Shown here piece after piece: positions 1-11,788 of a stretch of 64,000 nt of DNA. The notes below the pieces were generated by a model. It did no database searches. It had not been told where the DNA came from and saw only the letters and a list, made by a program, of their open reading frames with translations. The stretch is from Tribonema minus. Taxonomy: Eukaryota; Sar; Xanthophyceae; Tribonematales; Tribonemataceae. The translations under genes were made by a program, and so were the position numbers. The stretch covers positions 496,001-560,000 of the forward strand of contig JAFCMP010000522.1 in the NCBI GenBank assembly GCA_017506865.1, in the 5' to 3' direction. How positions within the stretch are numbered: the stretch's first letter is position 1; each line of letters begins with the position of its first letter.

Positions 1-560
1 CTGCAAACCACAAATCATCAGGTCAGGTTCAAGTTGAAGGAGACCACGAACCTTACAACAGATGTCAGGGGCTTCCCCCCAGGGGGGGTGCTTCTGCTGC
101 TCCTTTGGCCTCGCATGTTTTCATGTTCTCATAAGAAATCAGGAGCAGCAACGGCATGTAGTGTATGAAGTGTGTGAGGTTCTCATATTTCAAACGCTTA
201 AGGTCAGTGAGATTCTCATATCAGATAAAGGCCTGTCTGACCAGGTCGTACACTGAGCAATGTTCTTGTTTTATAAGAAATCACAACCATGAGACATGTT
301 AAGTCACCAAGTCTCTGAGGTTCTCATATTTCAGGTGTACAGCGTCAAGCACATGCAGAGGCATGATGAGTGTGCCAGAACAGTCTCACCTCAGCCTACT
401 CTTATTAACTTCATGAAGATGGCGCAAGCGCAAAGCGTAGCAAGGAAACACATTCTGCATTTAGTGTGTGTGTGTGTGTTGCTGCTACGTGTTGCGCAGT
501 GGTGTGGTGGGAGGCGATGTCGTGGGCGCCGGAAAGTGGCACTTGTCGGCAATCAAAACA
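1..560 (+). repeat. Tail of a third copy of the large dispersed element
   Basis: Positions about 106-330 match, in order and with scattered differences, the reverse complement of about 60440-60700; about 106-215 also matches 29100-29216. Shared landmarks are the motif GAGGTTCTCATATTTCA, the phrase ATGAAGTGTGTGAGGTT and the stretch around GAGCAATGTTCTTGTT. Around 430-550 there is weaker similarity to 29330-29420 (GCGCCGGAAAGTGGCACT against GCGCCCGAAAGTGGCACT). If this is a real third copy, its body lies upstream of the window in the same orientation as the 25.8-29.2 kb copy. The outer limits are uncertain. Confidence 0.6.
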
Positions 561-1944
561 TAATGCAAGTAATGTCCTGTCTTTTCAGACAAGTGAATAA
601 TTTTGGAAGGTACACATTGAGCTTGGTTTCCACGCTTCTCTGGCCTTTTTTGTCCCTTACCTGCGGCTTGCCTCTGCCTCTGACACAAAGCCTTGTGTGC
701 ATGCGGTTTTGATTTGCGTGTTGAGTTCTGCACTATAATAATTGCATCAGCCTTGGCTTTAGCGGCGCCTGTACCAGACTGGCCCAATCAGGCTAGGGCA
801 ACTGTGAAACATGTTGCATCCTGGCAATTGAGAGTGCTGTTTCACACGTCACATTGATACACATGCCAATCCTGAGCACTTTTGTAGAATACGGGGTAAA
901 ACATGTGCCCCCGGGCTCCTCTGCTTAACATGAGTGCGCCTCATGATGTGCACTGTACAAGGGTAGCCTGACTGTATGCCGTTAAAAGCCTTTCTAATAA
1001 TCAGTCGTGCAAAGGAAGGCTTGAGCGCAAGTTCAAAATCCCCTAGTCTCATGTGTCTGACCAAACATCAGTAGGATCAGTAAAGCTTGGTGTTTAAGCT
1101 TTCCCTATTCAAATGTCTCGATCAAATCAGTAGGGTATATGTTGGGTGAGTGTGTTTCAGGTTTCCCCTACTAGTATGTGTAGTACGTAAGTTCACATCT
1201 TTGTGGCAGCCCTCCTGCATGATGTTTTGATTTGAAGATCCTGAGTCCGTGAGTCAACAAAGTAGCACATGACTTCAAACGTAATCACAATACTTAGTCT
1301 TGCCGAGGTAGACTACCTCGGATCAGGAGGCTGCACATGGTGAGTACTGATAATAGGGAAGGCTAACGCTCCATCAGGCTTGATCTTACCTACAGATTCG
1401 AACTTCAACATTGATCCACTGTGATTCACAAAAAAGTCTAGCGAGCATCATACCTCGCCCACTTAGGGTCAGTCTCTGAAAACAGCTTTTTACGATCAGC
1501 ACAGGCTCAGGAGCTTCAATGACTTCATAAACTTCAACTTTGTAGATAGGGTGCATAACGCGAGTACGCATGTTGGGCAGCCCGATCTTATCATGATATT
1601 TGCCATTCCTGGTAGAGTTTTAAAAATGACTGCATATACCAGGCACATTGCCAAACAACGGCAACTGTTACAGAAGGCAGAACACCAGAACACCCTCGCC
1701 TCTTCAAAGTATGTGGGGACTCTTCAAGTATTAAAACCTTCCTACTACACACAGCATGAAGCAATTGTGCATCAGGAACTTACACTCTGATAACTTCCAC
1801 AGGCACCCAGAGCATGCACGCCACAGCGCCCTAGCCAATTCGTTGAACTGCTGATGTTGCAGGCACGGCGCACGATGCAGTATCATACCCTTGACAGTGC
1901 CCTGGACCGCACTCAAGGCCTGCTTGTGTTGTTGCCCATGTGCC
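561..1944. other. No gene recognised
   Basis: Only short unconvincing ORFs are present. I see no protein motif, no clear repeat unit and no RNA gene here. Confidence 0.5.
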
Positions 1945-2954
1945 CTACGCCTGTGTAGTAGAAACCGGCAGGGCCATCCTGCACACTCTATGGAGTGCAT
2001 CACGGGCCACAATGTTTGTGCTGTGAGTTGTCTGCGCATGTACAAGCTGGTGCATACGAGCTCGGAGCATTACAGTCTGCTGTAAGAGCGCCATCTGCAT
2101 ATACTGCTGGTGGAGCGCGATCTGCATGCATTGGTGAGGGAGCAGCCCTTGCGTGTAGTGCTGGGGGGGCGGCGCTTACATGTACTGTTGGGGGAGCGGC
2201 ACATGTATGTACTGCTGGGGGGGCATCATTAATGCTGCAGCCTTTGTAATTGGTGATGCGGCGGTGGAGGGTGCTGTGGAGACGGAGGGTGCCGACGATG
2301 CATTGGTCTTATCTTGCTTACCCTGTACATGAGCCAGCACAGCAGCCAGTGTGGCTTGCGACGCAGCCGATGTGGCCTGCGCCGCTGCTGTGGCCGCTGC
2401 CATCTGCTCCATTGCAGCAGTCTGCCGCTGCTGCAGGATTAACATGTATTTGCCACAAGGCATGGCGTGCGCCCCCCCACCGTATGTGTCTGCACCCCAG
2501 CTGCTGATGCCGCCACCGCTGGTACCGCCGCCGCTGCTGACACTCTCGCTGGCACTAGCAGTTGCCTCCGTCCCGTACCCGTCGTTGACCCGCTGGTACT
2601 TGGACGGGCGCAGGCACGATCTTGTTTCGGAGCTGTCATGCACATAATCTTCTTTCCCATCCTCTTGTTGCTGTTGCCGCAGAGGCCGATGACGAAGTCG
2701 GGCACAGGCTTTGCTCAGTCAGCGGCTATGGCGGACTCGCTCTGCTGGACTTGCAGCCGCATGGTACGACACACGAAGAGGCTGACCAGGAACATGCGCG
2801 TCAGCTCCTTTGGCAGTGGGATGGAAAGGGGAGGGGGTCGTTGAGGTTGCAGGCCCTCCCTTTGCCCTTCCCCATGGACTTCTTGTCGGCGGGCAAGTCG
2901 ATGGTCTGGGACAGGCACACATGTAACAATCACAGCATCAGTGTACATTGCCAT
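1945..2954 (-). pseudogene. Decayed Gln/Ala-rich element ORF
   Basis: Read on the minus strand, an ORF from about 2643 runs through a Gly/Ser/Ala-rich part, a Met/Gln/Ala helix-forming part and then short PQQY(I/M) repeats. It meets a TAA near 2174, and the same frame stays open to a TAG near 1945 with further QQYMQ-type repeats. Upstream coding-like sequence lies in another frame near 2715-2954 (PLPKELTRMFLVSLFV). The style resembles the Gln-rich tail of the gene at 27.6-28.7 kb, but I see no long alignable match. No catalytic motif is visible. It is probably a relic of a mobile-element accessory protein; its function is unknown. Confidence 0.4.
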
Positions 2955-3712
2955 GCAAAGCCTTGCGGACAGAATGAGTACATCACGAGCTCAGACAACA
3001 AAGCCATGGCGTTGCACATTCAGCAACTGTTGCAACATGCTTTGCTTTATGAGCACAATGGTTGTCTGGCACTGGGTAGTGGTAGGCAAAGGAAGCAGCA
3101 AGCGGATCACAACCTGCTTTTATTGTTGACCATCTGCAAACCTGATGTGGTGCACACGCAGGCGAGCGCAGGTCACTTCCAATCTTGCCAAACTTCAACC
3201 TCAAATCTTGCTTGATGCAGCGCCTGGTGTGTCCTTGCTTCACAAAGCGTCAACGCCCACTACAACAGGTACTCGCCGTAGCACAACTCAAAGATAGCGA
3301 ATCTGACAGAAGCCCAAATTCAATAGACCGCCCATCCTTTACAGCATCACATTTCGTAGAACATATACATGTGTATCATTGCACACCTGCATGACACAAG
3401 AAGAGGCACTTGATCTGAGCTGTGGGCACAGCTGCCAGCGTTGTCAGTGCACATTTACACATGTGCAATGATAGGGGTGACATACAGAACAGCATGTACA
3501 GCCTGGTGTATGGCTTGCCGATCTGATTCAGCAATAGCATGGGCCCTAGGCCACACTTCAACATGCACATTGGCTCGACCTCACCTGCAGCAGCACATGA
3601 CGGGCATTGAATGCGAGCACGCATGATGCGTACGCAGAAGTGGTGGCGGGCCCACCACTTTGGAAAAAATTATGCTTTTGTGTGGACAGCATCAGTGAGT
3701 GGAGGCAATGAC
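2955..3712. other. No gene recognised
   Basis: Short ORFs on both strands have no recognisable motif and no supported splice structure. Confidence 0.4.
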
Positions 3713-3774
3713 GAGCACTGTTGTCTTGGAGCTACAATGTTTTGAGCACTGTTGTCTTGGAGCTACAACGTTTT
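3713..3774. repeat. 31-bp tandem duplication
   Basis: The unit GAGCACTGTTGTCTTGGAGC plus 11 further bases occurs twice head to tail, differing at one base near its end. Confidence 0.9.
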
Positions 3775-3964
3775 GACATCAGGCCGCGGTGTTAATGGGG
3801 CCTATGTTAGGGCACATGCCTGTCTCTAGTTGATGGCTGTCACAGAAAGCATGCCTGATTAAAACAGAGCGGGCACAGGATCAAAAGACAACAGTGGCAT
3901 GCTAGTTTGCAATGATGTGACTTTTTCGCCAAGGCATCCGATTGTGAGACCCCAAGCCTGACTA

Positions 3965-4525
3965 CCGTCTTGTCCCTATTTAGGCCGGCCGGACACAAAA
4001 TTAGATGAGGCGTTTGTGTTACCCGGACAAGCAAATTAAGTTGTGGGTTTCTATTATGAGGCCTAAATTAAAATAGGCCTGTGATCAGCAGCTGCAAGCA
4101 TTGCGGACAGCCTTTGACTGTCTACACAGCAGCAGCAGCACGCACACACTTCTGGCTGCTGTTCCGGCGGTTACGCCCTCTGAAACTGGATTTTTGCCAC
4201 TGTTGCTGCTGCCGGCCCCTGCTGCTGCTGCTGGTGCAGTTGCTGCTGTTGCAGCTGCGGCTGGCAAAGCAAAGAAAACCAATGGCTACCCTATGCAGCA
4301 GCAGCAGCAGCAGAGGCAGCAGCAGCAGAGGCAGCAGCAGCAGCAGCAACAACTGCTGCTTCCTGAGAGCCCCGCACCAGGACCAAGTAGCTACATGCAG
4401 TGACTGCATGCAATGGGGGGCGGCCTAAATAGGTTGGAGCATATGTATTACCCGGACCTAATTAGGTTTGGGCCAGTCTATCACCTCAAGTTCTTGTCCG
4501 GCTGGCTTAAATAGGGACAAGACGG
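3965..4525. mobile_element. MITE-like element with TIRs and TA target duplication
   Basis: The left end CCGTCTTGTCCCTATTTAGG is mirrored by the right end near 4494-4525. The inverted repeats cover about 30-36 bp with few mismatches. TA lies immediately outside both ends (3963-3964 and 4526-4527), as expected for Tc1/mariner-type insertion. The interior has a second inverted motif (TTACCCGGAC at about 4019 and 4449) and a long CAG-rich tract. No transposase is encoded, so the element is non-autonomous. The superfamily is inferred only from the TA duplication. Confidence 0.75.
4295..4350. repeat. CAG trinucleotide tract
   Basis: An interrupted (CAG)n run broken by AGAGG and CAACAA, lying inside the MITE-like element. 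It could be read as poly-Gln or poly-Ala depending on frame, but nothing shows that it is translated. Confidence 0.9.
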
Positions 4526-4925
4526 TACGTTCCGCGTTTAATGACCAACATGGCATTGATTCGGTATGGACACTGCAGCGTAGTGCAATCTCTGCATCAA
4601 CTCCCAGCTTACAAGCGCTGTCACAGGCAGTGTGCTGCATGCCAGCTACAGCCAACTTGGTCCGATTAGGTGATGCTCTGTGCACAAGTTCAACAGGAGC
4701 AGCACACCACGTACAAGTTCTACATCTGTTCACATCTCTGAACTCTTCGCCCGTGCACGATGTATGTTGGAACATCACATCACAGATCATGCCACATCGT
4801 ATTTGAAAGCAAGAAGCTGACAGGGATGCATATGACCATGCTGAAGCAAACTCCAAAACTTGCAGCGAACCGCAAAGCTTGAAGAGGGACCGTGGAAACA
4901 AGACTTTGATGATGCACACACTCAC

Positions 4926-5195
4926 CGCCGCGTGCTTCACCTCCTTGTAGAACTGGCAGAATCGCGCCATCCCCTCTTCCTGCCCATACTTGTTGATGTA
5001 GATCCAAGCCTTGGACTTGAGAGCACCGCCTCCATATACGCCCCCGAGCCGGAAAAAAGCACTTGCGCCCCCCCCCCCCACCATGCCGATGAGCTGCTCA
5101 GTGTCCAATGCTGGCATGCCAAGCAGAGCTCGCACCGCCGCAAACACGTGCACGAGCCCGCTCAGTAGCCACAGCCGGCTGCCCCTGTTCAGCGC
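4926..5195 (-). CDS. Orphan internal exon, unknown protein
   Basis: On the minus strand, an acceptor (CCCACCACAG) precedes a 90-codon open stretch beginning ALNRGSRLWLLSG, and a donor (GCG followed by GTGAGTG) ends it. The peptide contains a poly-Gly loop encoded by a long G run and the segment FFRLGGVYGGGALKSKAW, then a helical end (FCQFYKEVKHAA). The in-frame splice signals at both ends and the mixed amino-acid composition suggest a genuine exon. Neighbouring exons were not identified and I do not recognise the family. The homopolymer run is a likely site of sequence error. Confidence 0.45.
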
Positions 5196-5390
5196 CTGTG
5201 GTGGGGGGAGTGCGCAGGGGGTTGTGGGCAGATTGATTGAGAAGTGCTGCTTACCATAGTACTTCAAGTTGTGTAGGCACTCGGGCGACGAGGGTGACGG
5301 CAATCGCAGCATCTGCAAGCTTATGGAAGATGTGCAGGTGAGACTGACATGCCATGGTCAGACAGTCATGGCCCGCTAGGAATGTTCTAC

Positions 5391-5760
5391 AGTCCCTCAG
5401 TAAGTGATGCGATGCGGCACACGCTCACAAGCAACAGGTTGCCCGAAACTGTCCTGCAGAGCTCTCGGGGCCACTCGCCCTCAGCAGCTTCTGTGTACAG
5501 CAGCATCACAAAGTGAATGACAAAAATATGAGTAACAAAGCGCATGAGCTCGCGCAGCACTTTAACGACTACGCTGACATTGTGCGCATGCTTCTGTGAG
5601 GACAGAAAGCGCACCGTCCCTAGGGCAAGGTTCATAAGGTGCTTCATGCCCTACTCTACAGTCCCTCAGTAAGTGATGCGATGCACAAGCAACGGCTGAG
5701 AGAGGGCGCAGGCCCGAAACTGTCCTGCAGAGCTCTACCCACCCTCCACATTCATTCACC
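5391..5760. repeat. Two imperfect copies of a 270-bp unit
   Basis: The phrase AGTCCCTCAGTAAGTGATGC occurs at 5391 and 5660. Each is followed by a CCCGAAACTGTCCTGCAGAG segment. Related text recurs inside the tandem units at 30.5-31.3 kb. Confidence 0.7.
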
Positions 5761-5763
5761 ACT

Positions 5764-6110
5764 GTGGAAGTTGAACATAATCCAGTTGAAGTTTGACGAA
5801 TATAAGTTACAGAAACCACTGTGGAAGTTGAATATAATCCAGTTGAAGTTGGACGAATATAAGTTACAGAAATTGGGAGAGCGTCGTACGCTGCACGTTT
5901 TGCTTTCGCGCTATAGAAACTATTTCAGATCAAAAGATTCGTGGGCAGCACAGTTGAAGTTGAATATAATCCAGGTGAAGTTGGGCTAATATAAACTACA
6001 TAAATTGGGAGAGTGTCGTACGCTGCGCGTTTTGCTTTTGCGCTACACTACTGTACAGAAACTATTTCATATCAAAGGATTCGTGGGCAGCACAGTTGAA
6101 CTTGATATAC
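5764..6110 (+). repeat. TTGAAGTTGAA dispersed module, cluster 1
   Basis: Several copies of a module containing TTGAAGTTGAATATAATCCA, a GAGAGCGTCGTACGCTGC stretch, CGCTATAGAAACTATTTCAG and ATCAAAAGATTCGTGG. The same module recurs in both orientations across the window, near 28.98-29.09, 30.4-31.5, 32.2-32.5, 34.2-34.3, 52.8-53.3, 56.9-59.8 and 60.7-60.85 kb. Confidence 0.85.
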
Positions 6111-6463
6111 TCACACTTGAAGTTGAATATTTGCAGCCAGCACCTATGGAGCAAGTGGTACGGCAAATCAAGGCGTTTGTGGGGGGAAAGGTTTCAGTAC
6201 TAGCAAAGCATCAGATATCAGTTGGAGAGATGACTTCTTCGCGCACCATGAAGGGAAGCTCGTGATGTGCATGGTCATAGAAACACACCTCCACGAAGGA
6301 TGGGTGTGCGTGCAAGCAACTCTGTATGACGGTTCATAGGTGGTCGCAACTCCTGCACTGTGCAGCAAAAGCAGATGCACAACGCCATACAGAAAACAGA
6401 GCGCCTTCACAATCAGCGCTTCCGACTTGCACTTGCGCGATAGCTATAATGGCAATTACAGAA

Positions 6464-7032
6464 ATCAGGAGAGCGTCGTACACGCGTTTTTTGCTGGCAC
6501 GCATAAGGCAATAGTTGAAGGCAAGGCAGCTTGCCAGCTGCTGCCTAGGCGCCTAGCCAGGCACAGGAGCGCTGCCGCTGCTGCCGTTCATGTACGATGT
6601 TGTAGAGTCATGAGCAGCTTGATGAGCACCTTGGTGGCCTGTGTAAAGAGAGTGCAGTGCTGCAACGTGCTTGCTTCACACCAGCTGCCTAGGCACTGTG
6701 CTCTTTGCTGGGCACCTCGAACAGCTCCTCTAAATTGAGATCCGAGAATGGCAGAGTTGAACTTCGACATAATTGAGTCTTGAAGTTGAATGAAGTTGGC
6801 AATGACAGGAATCAGGAGAGCGTCGTACACGCGCCTTTTGCTCGCACGCATAAGGCAATACCTAGAGTCAAGCCAGCTTGCCAGCTGCCTAGGCGCCTAG
6901 CTAGGCACAGGAGGGCTGTCGCTCCTGCCGTTCGTGTACGATATTGTAGAGTCTTCATGAGCAGCTTGATAGCCTGTGTACAGAGAGTGCAGTGCTGCAA
7001 CGTCCTTGCTTCACACCAGCTGCCTAGGCGCT
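6464..7032. repeat. Tandem duplication, period about 347 bp
   Basis: Both copies begin ATCAGGAGAGCGTCGTACAC, continue through an AGCTTGCCAGCTGC(C)TAGG segment and a GTACGAT(G/A)TTGTAGAGTC segment, and end near CACACCAGCTGCCTAGGC. The first half of each is the TTGAAGTTGAA-associated module. The CTAGGCGCCTAG palindrome is shared with the 57-59.8 kb satellite. Confidence 0.8.
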
Positions 7033-7475
7033 GTGCTGGTGCACCTTCAGCTGCTGAGGCGCAGAAAATGGACCAGCAATCTCACCGCTGCCCGTTGCCC
7101 GCCCTCAGTGCCACTGCTGCCGCTGCCCCTAGTTAAAGAGCTGTCCCAGAATCCCCCCAGCAGCTGATGCACCTCCGGCGCCGGCTGCTGCCTTCTCCTC
7201 TCTCCCTCTCCCTGTACGCACAGAGTGCCGTGGCCCACAGAGTCGTTGCACACAGCCTGGTGCAGGCTCTGTTCCCTGCCCCTGCCTAGGCCCTCAGTTG
7301 CACGTTTGCTGTACCTTCTGAATGTTGAAGCAATAAATCGCTGCTGCTGCTGCTGCGTGTGCTGCTTGCCTGGTGCCCCGATTATGTCAAATGTTGAGCT
7401 TGAGCAGAACCGTTGCTGTCAAGTTGAAGATGTTGGGGCCCGCCCGTTTCTGCTCTGCTTAGGCAGACAGGCAGC

Positions 7476-9400
7476 ATGGACAGTAGAGCTAGAGGCAAGG
7501 CGTAAAGGCTGCAGTATGACGCCACTTGCAACCCGGCCGAGCCTCAGCAACTAGTGCAGCAGGCGGTATAAAGCATCGACACCACGCTAACAGCGGTGGC
7601 GATGTGGCAGTGGCGTGTCTTTGTGAAGCTAAGGACCAGCTCAGCCTTGCGAAGCACGCACAGGATGTGCAGGGGGCTCTCAGTACCAAGCACATCACCA
7701 TATTGATCCCACCATGTACAGCAAGTTCGATCCCAAAATCGTCATCTTCGCGAGCGCACCAGCCGTTTCTGCAGGAGCAGCCACGGTGACGTCCTGTGTG
7801 GCACCGCCCTCTACACCCACGCCATCTGTCGTCAAGCCGTGGAAGACGGCACCCTGCTCGACTATGTGGAATGGCACCAGCGCGTGCAGTGAGAGGGATA
7901 TGTCGTTAAAACCACCATCTCGCCCACGCTCTTGGGGCGAGTTGTGGGTGGCGATGTGCAAAGAGCGGAGTTTTGTAACGACACGACAGGAGAGGTAAGC
8001 GCAACTGGGCACTGCGCCTGTTACTGGCGTGACCGCTTCTACGTGCTCGTCAAATAAATCGGCACTGTGCCTGTTGCTGGCGCGGCCGCTTTCACGTGCT
8101 CTTCACATCGTTCGGCACTGCGCCTGTTGCTGGCGCAACAGCTTTCACGTGCTCTTCAAGTCAATTGGCACTGCCCCTGTTGCTGGCGCGACCGCTGTCA
8201 CGTGCTCCTCAAATCTAGCCCCTCATCCGCAATTGCGAATGTGCCCTCCTCAGGTCTTGTACGCAGGCGATGCTGTCCCCAGCACTGTCAAACTTCGCGA
8301 GGATGGGTGGTGCAACCTGAGCGACCTTTGTGACCACCGCGACTCGCTGCTCAGTCCCATCTGGCTTGAGTTCATCAACGTGGGCCTGTGCCAGCGCCTG
8401 CGAAGCCCCATTGCTGTGGCCCTGCCCACCGTCGTGGCAGCGGCGGCGATCGTCATGGAGGAGCGCCAGCGGCCACGAACGCCGCACTTCGTCCTCTTCA
8501 AGACTCACAACACGCCCACCTTTGATACGTTGACTTCATTTCTTGACGACCTCGGCGAGGTGCTGAGCAGTGTGCACGTGCCTTGCTTCGACATGCGCAC
8601 CACACCACGGCACTTGGTCTATAAAAAGCAGATCCACAACGTCGGCCCGCACGACTATGCGGTGTCGACATCCGATAAATTGCGCACTCTGTGGCCGCTA
8701 GCCACTGATTTCTTCATGCCCTCCAACACGTTCAGCCAGGGTATCAGCATATCCTCAACGATAAGCTCGTGAGCCAGCTCTCCCAACGCGCACTTGCGCG
8801 GCGTGCCAGTCCGCGAACGCCGACGGTATTGCGCGCTATTGCGGAGTATCTGGTGCACATCGCGCCAGGTGCGCCGATGCAAGCATGGCAAGCGCTGCAG
8901 CAGCTGCAGCAAGCGGACGGGGTCGCACCGGTCAGCACGTGTCTGGAGGCGATCATGCAGGGCTTGGCTCTGCAGGACACAGCGACTGCAGCAGCGGGTG
9001 GAGCAGCAGCTCGCAGCATAGACGCGACATACTTGCAGCACCGTACGCAGTGCGAGCGCCAGCATACGGAGCTGCAGGGGTCGGTGGCGGAGATGCGGCG
9101 GGCGATAGCGGCAGAGAGGTGCTCTTTGAGCGAGCTGCAGCGGGACAAGGAGGCAGCTGTCAGCAGGCGCCACTCGGTGGTGCAAGACTTGGTGAGTGCA
9201 GAGAGCAGCTGGGTACAAAATTTGAGTCCTTGTGCGAGGAGGTCGAAACCTTGAAGCACAGCGTGCAAGAGGAGGTGTGAGAGCTCACGGACCGCATGAG
9301 CGCGCAAGATGAGAGGGTAAAGGCGTTGCGGCAGTTGCCTAGAAACTTGCAGCAGATACACTGTGCGTGTCAGAAACTTGAGCGCCAGCAGATAGTTTTC
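7476..9400 (+). pseudogene. Element gene family A, copy 1 (two exons, broken)
   Basis: Exon 1 (7476-7994) starts at an ATG and ends in a GAG/GTAAGC donor. It aligns codon by codon with 56333-55812 on the minus strand, but carries a TAA where the other copy has a Tyr codon, a TGA for Trp (RVQ-stop-EGYVV) and frameshifts. Exon 2 begins at 8254 after CCTCCTCAG with VLYAGDAVPSTVKLREDGW. It continues through MEERQRPRTPHFVLFKTHN, then shifts frame near 8748 into LVSQLSQRALARRASPRTP and a long coiled coil to about 9400, with a second frameshift near 9210 and an internal TGA near 9278. About 400 bp upstream of the ATG also resembles the other copy, suggesting shared 5' element sequence. I do not recognise the family. 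Coiled coil and repetition suggest a structural transposon protein (inference). Confidence 0.6.
8010..8224 (+). repeat. 53-bp tandem repeat, four copies, within intron
   Basis: Units start at 8010, 8063, 8116 and 8169 with CACTG(C/T)(G/C)CCTGTTRCTGG and share a CACGTGCTC core. The array fills most of the intron between the two exons of family A copy 1. Confidence 0.9.
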
Positions 9401-11235
9401 AAAGGCGCGCAGGCATGTTGCCTCGTGCTGGTAGCAGAAAAGTAACCTCGAGGTATCCATTGAAAAACTCTTTGTTAAGCTGCAAGCCCATGCGCGAGAG
9501 ATTGGATATAATGTGGTTTTCAACAAGTTTTGACTGCACAGACAGTTATGATCACAACTTTGAAGTTTATCCATGCAAAATATCGTGCATCGCGCGTATC
9601 CCCATCTGCAAACATGAATCGTGTGTCTTGTTGCATGTGTGCATGTTTCGGTACTTCTGAGGGCCGCCTACCGGCTTTGGCAGGCAAGCAGGCTTCGCAC
9701 TCTGCATTTAATGCAGAAATTGCTGAAAACCTGCTCTGAGCAGCTGCTCGCCCGTGTGAGGCAGGTTTCAGATGCAAGCGCAGGCCTTGCGTGCACATGT
9801 AACCTTTGGTTGAACATATATCCCGCCGCCGAAACTGCCGCTGTTGTTTTCGCAATCGGAACTGCTGCTGTTGCGTCGGCCAGTTCCCTCAACACTACAA
9901 CCTTGCCTGTCTCATCAACAACCTGCTGATGGTGCTGTGTACCCGCATGCCTTCTCGGCGTCAGAAGGTCTCTTAGTGTTCCACAAGAAAGTTTGTCCTC
10001 GAACTTCATCGCGCACAGACATACATAACTCGTACATAACTCAAAACCAACCCCTGTGAGTAGGAGGCATGTGCCCGGCACGCGCTAGCTAACGCTCGGT
10101 TGCGCACGAGACACCCGCCAATCACATTTTTCTCCTTGTTGGTCCCTCCGGCCGCTCTCAGTGATCTCAGCTGCTCTCAAGCTGCATCCTGGGCCTTAAT
10201 AATGTGAAGCGACGCATCAAACAGCACTATCACTGGCTATTCAATGCCTGGTAGTTTTTCACGCGTGAAGGATATTGCAGTAGTGTGCCGCCTCTGCTTA
10301 TTAGTGCTGCTGCTGCGCCTGCTAGGTTGAGTGTACTTGCAGGTGCTTGCAGGTTGCCGGTGCGCGGGGTCCGGGCACGTGCCGGTTGCGAGTGCTTGCG
10401 AGTTGAGTTGGCGTAAGGGTGCAGATTGGTGTGAGGGCGCAGATGCTTTTGGGTTGTTGCGTGTTGTGGCTTGGGTACTTTTTTCACGAGTTTGAGGTTC
10501 AGGTTCTGTGAACTGGGGACTTCTCACTTGGAGGAGAGCATCCCGATGATGTGAAGAAGACCCCTCACATGTCATCCCAGACTAGCACACACAGCACTGC
10601 GAGGCAGCGGCTACACCTGAGGAAGTGCGTGTCGAGGTAGAGAAGGGTGAGAGAAACTTACAGAAGGCAGCACCACCAGAAAAGCTTGCCAGAGCAAGTT
10701 TGGCTGGGGGGATGTATTTGCCACAACGGCCGCCATGAGTGAGAGCGTGTCTAATTCTGTGCACAGCTGCAGCAAGCGGATCCTCGACGATGACAGTTTG
10801 CAGCAGATCCTCAACTGGTACGCAGAGGCGAACAGAGCAGCGGCATGCTTTAGCAAGTACTGCAGATGTCTTGCATTGCTGATGGGGGCAGCCGTGGTTA
10901 ACGCCTGCTTGCTCACCAACATCATTGACATGAAAAAACCTTTTGAAGCAGCACGTCAACTAGCTCCCTGAGACTAACTTCTGATGCCATATCATATACC
11001 ACCTTGCCGCTGTAGGAGGAGCATCACAAGCAGTATCCTGGACTCATAGGTCATGGCGCTGGCTGCAATGATGACTTCGTCTGTTTGAATAAAACTTCAG
11101 CCTGCCTAGTGAAAACATGCTTTCTGGATGATTTGTATCAAAATTCCAGAATGAGTATTTGTACTGTTCATTTAAAGTAGTGCCGCATTACGTATAGCTG
11201 TTTGCATTGGTTGCGCTGGGCACTTCCTGATAATA
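9401..11235. other. No gene recognised
   Basis: A 78-codon plus-strand ORF at 10735-10971 (MSESVSNSVHSCSKRILDDD) is mildly coding-like, but it has no partner exon and no motif. The rest shows only short overlapping ORFs. Confidence 0.4.
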
Positions 11236-11288
11236 TTGAAGTATAACAACTGGTAGTAAGATACTGTAGTAAGACTGACTTGCTTCTT
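11236..11288 (+). repeat. 53-bp direct repeat flanking MITE copy 1 (left)
   Basis: The stretch beginning TTGAAGTATAACAACTGGTA is repeated without visible change at 11736-11788, directly after the MITE right end. Fifteen bases separate this left copy from the MITE. It is far longer than a normal target-site duplication. Confidence 0.9.
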
Positions 11289-11303
11289 GTTAAAATATTG
11301 AAA

Positions 11304-11735
11304 GGATCCGCTCCGCTCATCCGCGACCCTGAAAGCCAAGAAGCAACCGAGGCGCTTGTCCAGTAGTAAAGTCTCCAGGACAGAACTGGTATTGAAGTTG
11401 GGTTATGGCATGCTGTAGCCCTATGTCAGGGGCATCTGCCGACTACTCGCTTGTTGAAGTTGATATTGATCCTGATGTGGTATTGAACTTCAACGGTGAT
11501 ATTCAAACTTCAACTTCATGCTAACTTCAACTGTCATATCACTGCTCAACGTGCAATAGCATGGCTCCACCAATCTCAACTTCAACAACCAAGAGCTCTT
11601 CTGGTGCGTCTGAGTGAGGCCAACAACCTTCTATTATCTAACTTCAACAGTTTGAGGATCTTGACTGACCTCACTATAGCATAAGTGCTCGGTTGCTTTT
11701 TGGGTTTCAGGGTCGCGGATGGGCGGAGCGGATCC
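11304..11735. mobile_element. 432-bp MITE, copy 1
   Basis: The element begins GGATCCGCTCCGCTCATCCG and ends with the reverse complement of nearly the same sequence. The inverted repeats extend about 48 bp with a few mismatches. The interior holds TTGAAGTTGA-type palindromic text and a 62-codon ORF shared with copy 2 but without a recognised product. Length is identical to copy 2 at 12540-12971, and the two differ at scattered single bases. It is flanked by 53-bp direct repeats. No transposase is encoded. Confidence 0.85.
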
Positions 11736-11788
11736 TTGAAGTATAACAACTGGTAGTAAGATACTGTAGTAAGACTGACTTGCTTCTT

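Noticed and set aside
9192-9208. Very short intron (GTGAGT...GCAG) in family A copy 1
   Set aside because: Seventeen bases is too short for splicing. A one-base frameshift explains the continuing coiled-coil reading equally well.
8655-9574. Minus-strand ORFs of 187 and 276 codons
   Set aside because: They lie opposite the conserved exon 2 of family A. The plus-strand frame has the coiled-coil pattern and the splice signals.
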